64,000 nucleotides of DNA from Diadema setosum (taxonomy: Eukaryota; Echinodermata; Echinoidea; Diadematoida; Diadematidae): positions 17,701,385-17,765,384 of the forward strand of contig NC_092705.1 in the NCBI RefSeq assembly GCF_964275005.1, written 5' to 3'. Positions 57,929 through 64,000 of the stretch are shown piece after piece. The notes under the pieces are model-generated. The model saw only the letters and a program-made list of their open reading frames with translations. It was not told where the DNA came from and searched no databases. The number at the start of each line of letters is the position of its first letter. Within the stretch, counting starts at the first letter, position 1. A program made the position numbers and the translations under genes.

Positions 57929-60900
57929 ATGACCACCCGTATCAAGTGTCTCTCGTTGTTCTGGGCGATTTTGTCTTTTCTTTGCTTCAAGCAGGTATGT
58001 ATGTATACGACAGAAGCATTGTGATTTTATTGATATTTAATTCTTGAGCGATTATATTATCTTATGAAGGGAATTCCACGGAATTTCATTCTTATATCAA
58101 AAATACACATTCCATCGACTTGTCACGGACATAATCATGCTAAGAGTAATATCATTCACCCTGATTTTTGAAAGGGATACGTCCAATGCTCTTTCATTAT
58201 GTTTGTATAGCAAAAGTGTAAATGTTGGATTTTCTTAACATTTCCTTGTCTTCTTGTCCTACTGTGGCGTCACGAACAGTTGTAGTTTTCTCATTCACCG
58301 AAACTTTGGAAGTTTAAAACTTTTGAATGGTCCTGTTCGACTTTTCTTGACGTCACTGATGACTCTGTCAGTAGCAACCACATAGTATTGTTATACTGCG
58401 TATTTGAGGTTCATTGTCATTGGGCGCAGATGAAAGTCAGTCTAAAAACAACAGAACAGTGACAATTTGTGAAAGTGTTAAGTTTAGCTAATTTTCATGA
58501 AAGAGTTCATATTAGTATGCAAGTAGTGAATTGATGATCTCATCCCCTCACAAGATGCCATGCAGTGTGTACTTAATCATGACATGTCAATTTTTTCATT
58601 GAAATGGAATTATACCCTTTGTCTCCTGGTATATCTGACTGATCATTATTTTGAAGTTATTCAACCAGGAATGACATTATGTTTTATCCTTTAAGGAAAG
58701 AAAATTTGCGTTTTCGCCTTTTGGGGGGAATTCAATCAATGGAAATTGTGAAGTGATCACATTATTCAGTCACTTATTTACATATTCATACCAACTACTA
58801 AGGAACTGTGGTACAAAATATAGCGAATCTTTGAAATTTCGTAATTTCCTTGTTTTCATCTCAATTTCGATAAAATGTTCACTGTTGTGCTTGTCATATC
58901 TAAATAATCAGACTAATATCTAATATCTAACTCGTTTGGAATTTGTCTTGAACAAGTTACTGCCCTTTCGATTTTCTTTTTCCATTGATACTTGGAAAAA
59001 TTGAAACAGATACAAGAAGCATACTTCCCCTTTCAATAGTTGTCATATAACTGGGAGCAAATGTTATCAGAAACATCTGATACAAGGCTACAATTACAGC
59101 TATTATGTGCGCCACGCTATATTCTATGTCAGATTGACATCTCCAGCCTTGGCTGAGGAACAGAATGGTGTCAACGTTGGCAATGATAAATGTATATAAA
59201 ATGCATTGATTCAGCCAAACTCCAATGAAGCATATTTTGGGTGAAAAACAATCAAAATTTGGGAAATGTTCAGAAAATCGCAGTTTTTATATTTCATTTG
59301 TCACCTGTGAGAATTAAAAATCCCAAAGATGATCCAAAATTTAAACCTTTCTTGCTTGGTTTATTTGTTACCGAACTTTGAATACTTTGTTACATGTAGC
59401 CTAATTATTTCCCGGAAGAGAACTATAAAGGTGTTTAGTCATTATATAATCAGGAGAATTAAACCATTTCGGAGTCAACGGGATGATACAGAATTGGAAA
59501 TGTGGAATACAAGTTATCGAAATTCAAGATATCATTACCGTCTCTTGTCTTTGAATTCTACTGTCGACGAATATCTGATATATATATTTTTTTTTTCATT
59601 CCTGCCGATTGTCGTAAACTTGACGAATTCAAACTGTCTTGGAGTTATTCACAAGATAATGCTCCAGAGACTGGCGATCAGTGACCCGAGGAATCCAGTA
59701 CAATATTGTGTTTTTGTATACGAAATTGTCAATGGACTGACCCCAACGTACTTACAACCTTTAATAACAAAACGAAATGTCTTTTTTTTTTCAAACCATA
59801 GACATTTAACTGTTCTCTTAATATCAATCTCCCCAGAACTGAATATAAAAAAAAGAATAAAAAAAATCCTTTCACTATCGTGGATCTAAAATTTGGAACA
59901 GTTTACATGATTTCATTCGAAACGCTACAACTATTAACTTATTTAATCGGCATTGCAAAATGCTTAGCTTGATTGATACACTTTAGATATCATTCGGAAG
60001 CATGGGTGCGTTTGTGTGTGTGTGTGTGTGTGTGTGCGTGTGCGTATGTGCGTGCGTGCGTGTGTCAGTGTGGGTCTCCGTGGGTGTGTGCATTGATGTG
60101 GAGGTGAATGTATGTTTGTTCGGGTTTTTTTTTTATCTTTCCCTAACTCGATTTTATTTACTTTTGTTTGTTTCAATGCCTTGTGTACAATCGTTTCTCT
60201 TATACACCCTTTGGATATGTATGATTTTGTGTATTATGTGTTTCTTCTTTGTTACCATGTCTGTAAGTTTGTGTGAGTGTGTGTGTTTTTTGTTGTTTGT
60301 TTTTTTTTTTCAAATAGTAATTTTTATGTGATGCAGGACCCCTTGGTATAGCAGTTCCGAGTAAGGAGAAAGGGCTGCCCTGCTAAAAGAAAACGTATAA
60401 ATAAATAAATGAACGAATGAATGAATAAATAAACAAATAAATTAATAAATAAATACATGAATAAATACATCTAATCTGATCTCTTAGGAATGTTCTCATC
60501 GGTATTCTAAAGGATAAGTAAGATTATCTTACAAATAGATTAGTATGATGTAGCATTCAGCAACTTAACCAGATTGTGAGAAATAGACACATTTAAAATA
60601 GAAATGTGTGTATAATGTATGAATGTCTGTGCTGCTGTGTGTGAATTCGAGAGCGTACGTGTGGCCTTAGATGCACTAAATTTCAAAATGTAGTTTGCAT
60701 ATCGATCCTTCATGGTCTAAAAATCACTTGTATTAATTCATGTGTTTGTGTTTGTTATTAGTGTTTGCTTGTTTTTCGTTTCAGGCTCTAGGAAATAACT
60801 GCCTGGAAATTTATTGGTGTAAGTGTTTTTTTTTTCTTACTCTACTTGTAAAATTGTAATAGAAATAACTGACTTGAAACACACATTTGAAACAATTCCG

Positions 60901-63156
60901 GAGTTAAGCTGATATAAAGTATTCGTTAGATTCATTATGTTGCTTTATTTGTTCGATTTTATTTCAGGGAATGATTATCAAGTCATTATCTTCTCAGCAT
61001 GAAGAATGCACACAACACTAATGCCTCACAGCAATATCTGAAGATTCACAGAAATTAGAGAACTCTCTTCCTGTCTCGGTTAAATGAATTTTTCAAGTCA
61101 CTACATTTAATTTGAATTTATGTCAACTTTCCAATGCAGACGTGATAAAACCTAAATATTAAGTATTAACGCACAATAACACAGTTGCAAGTAAGGAAGA
61201 TATTGCAAGTAGGCCTAGTTAATTATCAAATTTAAAGTATTGATAAACACACAACCTAGTGGATAAATCTAAAGGTACACGACGTCATACAATAGTAGTG
61301 AGGGTAAATTTGAAAAAAAAAAAAGTAATTAGCCACAACATCAAATTTTGCGGTGAACTTACTGAAAATCTAATGAAGACAGAGAGAAAAAAAAAGGAAA
61401 TTATGTTGTACTTACTTGATGAATTGGATGGAAAATGATAATTCGAAATATGCCGCCGTGAAATGACCGCTCAAATTAGTACAATTACCATTGTATGTGT
61501 CTAGTTGATAGCGACAATGAAGATTGCCAAGGGTCTCTCCCAGTCTGCACAACCAGCTTTCGAAATATACAAATAATCGGTGCATCCGTCGAAGGTGTGG
61601 ACGCCACGTCTAGAGCGCAAGGCATTGTCGACTGCAGCGAACTCACCTGTAATAACGTATACTATCATCTGCTTGTCGAGTACAGTACACAAAGCTGCCT
61701 CGCTATGATTGGATCAACAATAAACTTTCAAATTAACTACACAACTGGATCAAGTAAGAACATTTTGCTCTGTCAATAGCATCAGGGTCCTGGGGGTGGG
61801 CTGCATTCATAAATGCCACTGTTTTAAAAGCTAAAACTGCACTTAATGTTTTAAATACATACACTCCTGATGATAATTTCACAGCAGAAAATGAACAGAT
61901 CGAAACCAGTATTCACTCTTATCAGGACAATAAAGCAAATCTATTCGATGATGGTCGTCTTGCTAAAATCTCAAACTGTTTTGATTTGATTTGATTTGAT
62001 TTGATTTATTATCCGTATGCCATTTTCTTTACAAGTGAATAAATTCTCTGCAATTACATTAACATTGTACAAAATAACAGCAATACGACTACTTTCAAGG
62101 ATTATAGACATATGTATACATATTTTATTCCCCTCCACCCCCTCCCTCCGCTGTTTCCTACACTTCACCATAATTGCAACAAAAATGATTCTCAGGAAGT
62201 AGATGGCTTATCTGATCGCTGATTTTTTTTTTATTGTTCATGTGGTTTGTTTTGGATACAAAGTTTTCCAGATTTTCATTGGAATGCTCAGAAGTATATG
62301 GTATGGAAATCTTATGAATGCCTTCTGTTCTGAGTCTTCATTACGATTTCGTATTGACAGATTCTTCTACATACTAGTATCCGAAAACATACGTTCATCA
62401 AGTGTAATTCCGTTCCCATACAATTTCAAAAATTAATTCGAATATTAGGTACCCCTGTTTGCGATTTTGAAACAATCTAAATACTTACTTATTAATGGAA
62501 AAACTGATGGAGTTTACCTTCATAAAGTTACAGGCAGCAAATGTGGATATAAACCAAATTTGGTATTGTTGCAGAACTATACCCTCAATCAAGACGTGAG
62601 GAATTTTATGGGTGCGGCCGGTTCCAATTCCATAATCCTGTGTTCATGTGGTTTGTTTTCGGAAATAAAATTCGACAGGTTTTCGTTACAAAGCTCAGAA
62701 TTTTATGGAAATTCTATGAATGGATCGATAAGGTTTGATGGTATGACCCTTTATGATCAAGTCGCCATAATCCACAATCCCGAAAGATCAAAGATTACTG
62801 GTTACTGAACTTTGGCTGACATATCAAATTTTTGCTGTAACTGAGTAGCCACTTCACTGATTGTTCGTTTTCACTATATTTGTTATGATAATGAATGTTG
62901 TGTGTTCCTTTTTTCACTCTCATGCACCTTGACAGATAACACGATCATAGCACTTCGGACAAGTATTTACGTACAATACGCCAATGTTCACACATGCAAT
63001 ATTGGATTACAAACTCGTTTGAGCAGTGTAACCCCATCTAGCCAGCCATTAGAAGACTACAGTGGCACTGACTGCACTGTGTTCATGACGACTACTGATG
63101 ATATGAGAGCCGTGACCACTCACCAAACAACGGAACACCCGCCATCACTGGGGGAA
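57929..63156 (+). CDS. Secreted cysteine-rich protein, five exons, 3' end open
   Basis: Proposed coding exons are 57929-57994, 60785-60818, 61505-61753, 62534-62740 and 62936-63156. Introns have GT donors (gtatgt, gtaagt, gtaaga, gtatga, gtacgt) and pyrimidine-rich AG acceptors. Phases agree throughout (0, 1, 1, 1), giving 777 bases without a stop. Exon 1 encodes a signal peptide (MTTRIKCLSLFWAILSFLCF), with likely cleavage just after KQA. Exons 3-5 hold about ten cysteines, including NEDC, PVC, VDC..LTC, SKC, LCSC, HTC and TDC. Two Asn-Tyr-Thr glycosylation sites are present. A Thr-rich segment (TTTDD...TTHQTTEHP) then follows, resembling the start of a mucin-like stalk. No domain family is recognised. 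The donor at 63157 implies further exons beyond. If unspliced, the frame stops at 63291, where an AATAAA overlaps. Secretion or surface location is inferred. Introns 1 and 3 contain mobile-element remnants. Confidence 0.6.
59640..60475 (+). pseudogene. Non-LTR retrotransposon 3' end in intron 1
   Basis: A decayed frame gives FVYEIVNGLTPTYLQPLI (about 59710). After changes of frame it gives GSKIWNSLHDFIRNATTINLF (59880-59942), with a stop at 59985. This is the standard closing pattern of jockey/CR1-type ORF2 (yk-lNGl-P-YL ... G-kiWN-Lp--iR-a-t---F). The 3' UTR contains a (GT)n tract (60012-60062) and the phrase aggaccccttggtatagcag ... gggctgccctgctaa (60336-60384). It ends in an AATA/AATG-rich tail to about 60475. 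Family membership follows from this architecture. It is 5'-truncated and inactive. Confidence 0.7.
61978..62200 (-). mobile_element. Retroelement 3' tail in intron 3
   Basis: On the minus strand about 190 bases of AT-rich sequence end in gataataaatcaaatcaaat, a (TCAAA)n pentamer tail (plus-strand TTTGA repeats at 61978-62005). Short tandem pentamers form the 3' ends of CR1/L2-like LINEs and their SINE partners. The upstream limit is unclear because no coding part is left. Class is inferred from the tail only. Confidence 0.5.
62236..62325 (+). pseudogene. Decayed partial copy of exon 4
   Basis: The segment TGTTCATGTGGTTTGTTTTG ... ttttccagattttcattgga ... atgctcagaagtatatggta aligns with 62639-62722 in exon 4 (tgttcatgtggtttgttttc ... 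ttctatgaatgg). One frame keeps CSCGLF, as in exon 4, but no flanking splice sites are apparent and the first half of exon 4 is missing. The retroelement tail lies just upstream. This looks like a tandem exon duplication that was broken. Confidence 0.65.
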
Positions 63157-63291
63157 GTACGTTCTTTCGACGTCTCACCTCCCTGGTTCTTTATACCTTT
63201 GTTTGATCATGCACCACATACAAGCCATGACTTATCTGAGATAAGATACGGTCAATGTGACTTTAGGCTGTTCTACAATAAATATACATAA

Positions 63292-64000
63292 TACAATATG
63301 GAGATGTTTACCTTTCTTCGAACTTTACGACATTAATAATTTTGATAACCTTGTTTATCTTTTTTTTTTCTTTTTTGTATTCCGACTTCATGATCACATC
63401 AAACGGTATACATTACAAAGCGACTGAGGAAGACAGGCATATAATGTTAATGAAGGCCTATGTGTTTCGATGCATGTGTGCGTGAAGGTGGCATCACGCT
63501 GTCCCGAAATTGACACATGATGGTCACACGAATATGGAATTTTCAATTGCGTACAGTGTCAAAAGAGACGGTCAACAGCAGGAGCAAATGTGATCTCTAC
63601 AGAAGGTCGCGTGATGGCACCCAAGCCAAGCACGAAGACTACACATGTACACGAAGATGTGAAGCTTTATTAACAAATTTACACTAAGGACAAATGAAAG
63701 AAACACGATTGCTTCACGAAGATTTCGCCACAGCTCACGAAGTGGTTGCCAAAGCCTAAGATACCCAATGTTCATACGTTCAGAGGCGTATTTGTAAATT
63801 TTCTTTATCGTGTGTCCACCTTTGCTTAATCTTATGACAGTGTGATGCCTGCATGATACAGCATAATATATCACAATAATTAAGTGTTTTAGCATCGGTT
63901 CACTGCTGTTCCGCGTCTATGGATGGTTGCCTCTCCAAATAAAGTGGTTTTGCTACAGGTCCACAGCAATCTGATGAGGGCAGTGAGCAGCGAGTATCGT
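63292..64000. other. No further exon identified
   Basis: T run at about 63358-63369. The minus-strand 107-codon frame at 63572-63895 has no recognisable motif. Further exons of the plus-strand gene could lie here or beyond, but none was convincing. Confidence 0.45.

Noticed and set aside
60968-60996. Alternative exon 3 after the acceptor at about 60967
   Set aside because: It can splice in phase from exon 2 but hits a stop after about 11 codons. The acceptor at 61504 leads to an 83-codon open exon with cysteines, so I preferred that. It could still be an alternative terminal exon.
62449-62533. Acceptor at 62447-62448 as start of exon 4
   Set aside because: In the phase required by exon 3 it meets a stop at about 62477. 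The acceptor at 62532-62533 keeps the frame.
1-64000. CRISPR array, prokaryotic operon, rRNA or viral genome
   Set aside because: Spaced direct repeats with unique spacers, Shine-Dalgarno-led gene strings, rRNA words and viral structural genes are all absent. The sequence is plainly eukaryotic nuclear DNA.

Overview
This is eukaryotic, AT-rich, intron-containing and repeat-dense DNA. Nothing in it looks bacterial, viral or organellar. The frequent aggcctac-type words, the jockey/CR1-like non-LTR retrotransposons, the RecQ-like and FLYWCH gene debris and the many foldback or TIR elements suggest a marine invertebrate deuterostome, most likely an echinoderm. That assignment is inference. No phylogenetic marker gene is present.

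Layout. 1-13 kb: mostly featureless DNA with microsatellites and one tRNA-derived SINE (10288-10646). 13-23 kb: a TIR element holding a LINE 3' tail (13214-13570), a polypyrimidine tract, a nested pair of DNA elements (outer 16976-20295 with a possible transposase remnant, inner near-perfect 2-kb palindrome 17166-19219) and a foldback MITE (22050-22437). 23-29 kb: a GC-rich minisatellite, a further foldback repeat, an array built from a TTCCGAAGGTTCGTTAATCCGA-type word in both orientations (26041-27000) and a 1.7-kb stretch dense in AACGTT and GACGTC words (26998-28690). 31-37 kb: two more copies of the minisatellite, a FLYWCH fragment, two MITEs and a broken RecQ-like helicase that keeps an intron (35143-37011, minus). 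37.3-40.6 kb: an almost full-length but broken non-LTR retrotransposon (minus). 42.9-47.8 kb: a roughly 5-kb composite bounded by inverted termini. It contains a tandem duplication and three nested smaller elements. 48-52.8 kb: mostly featureless. 52.8-55.2 kb: a second non-LTR retrotransposon (plus), cut off right after its RT domain.

The only candidate host gene lies at 57.9-63.2 kb on the plus strand. It is a five-exon, signal-peptide-bearing, cysteine-rich protein. All exon phases agree, a TATA-like box lies upstream, and a Thr-rich segment follows the last exon seen. It probably continues past the window. Its first intron carries a LINE 3' end. Its third intron carries a retroelement tail and a decayed partial copy of exon 4. 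Everything else with coding similarity is mobile-element or pseudogene material.
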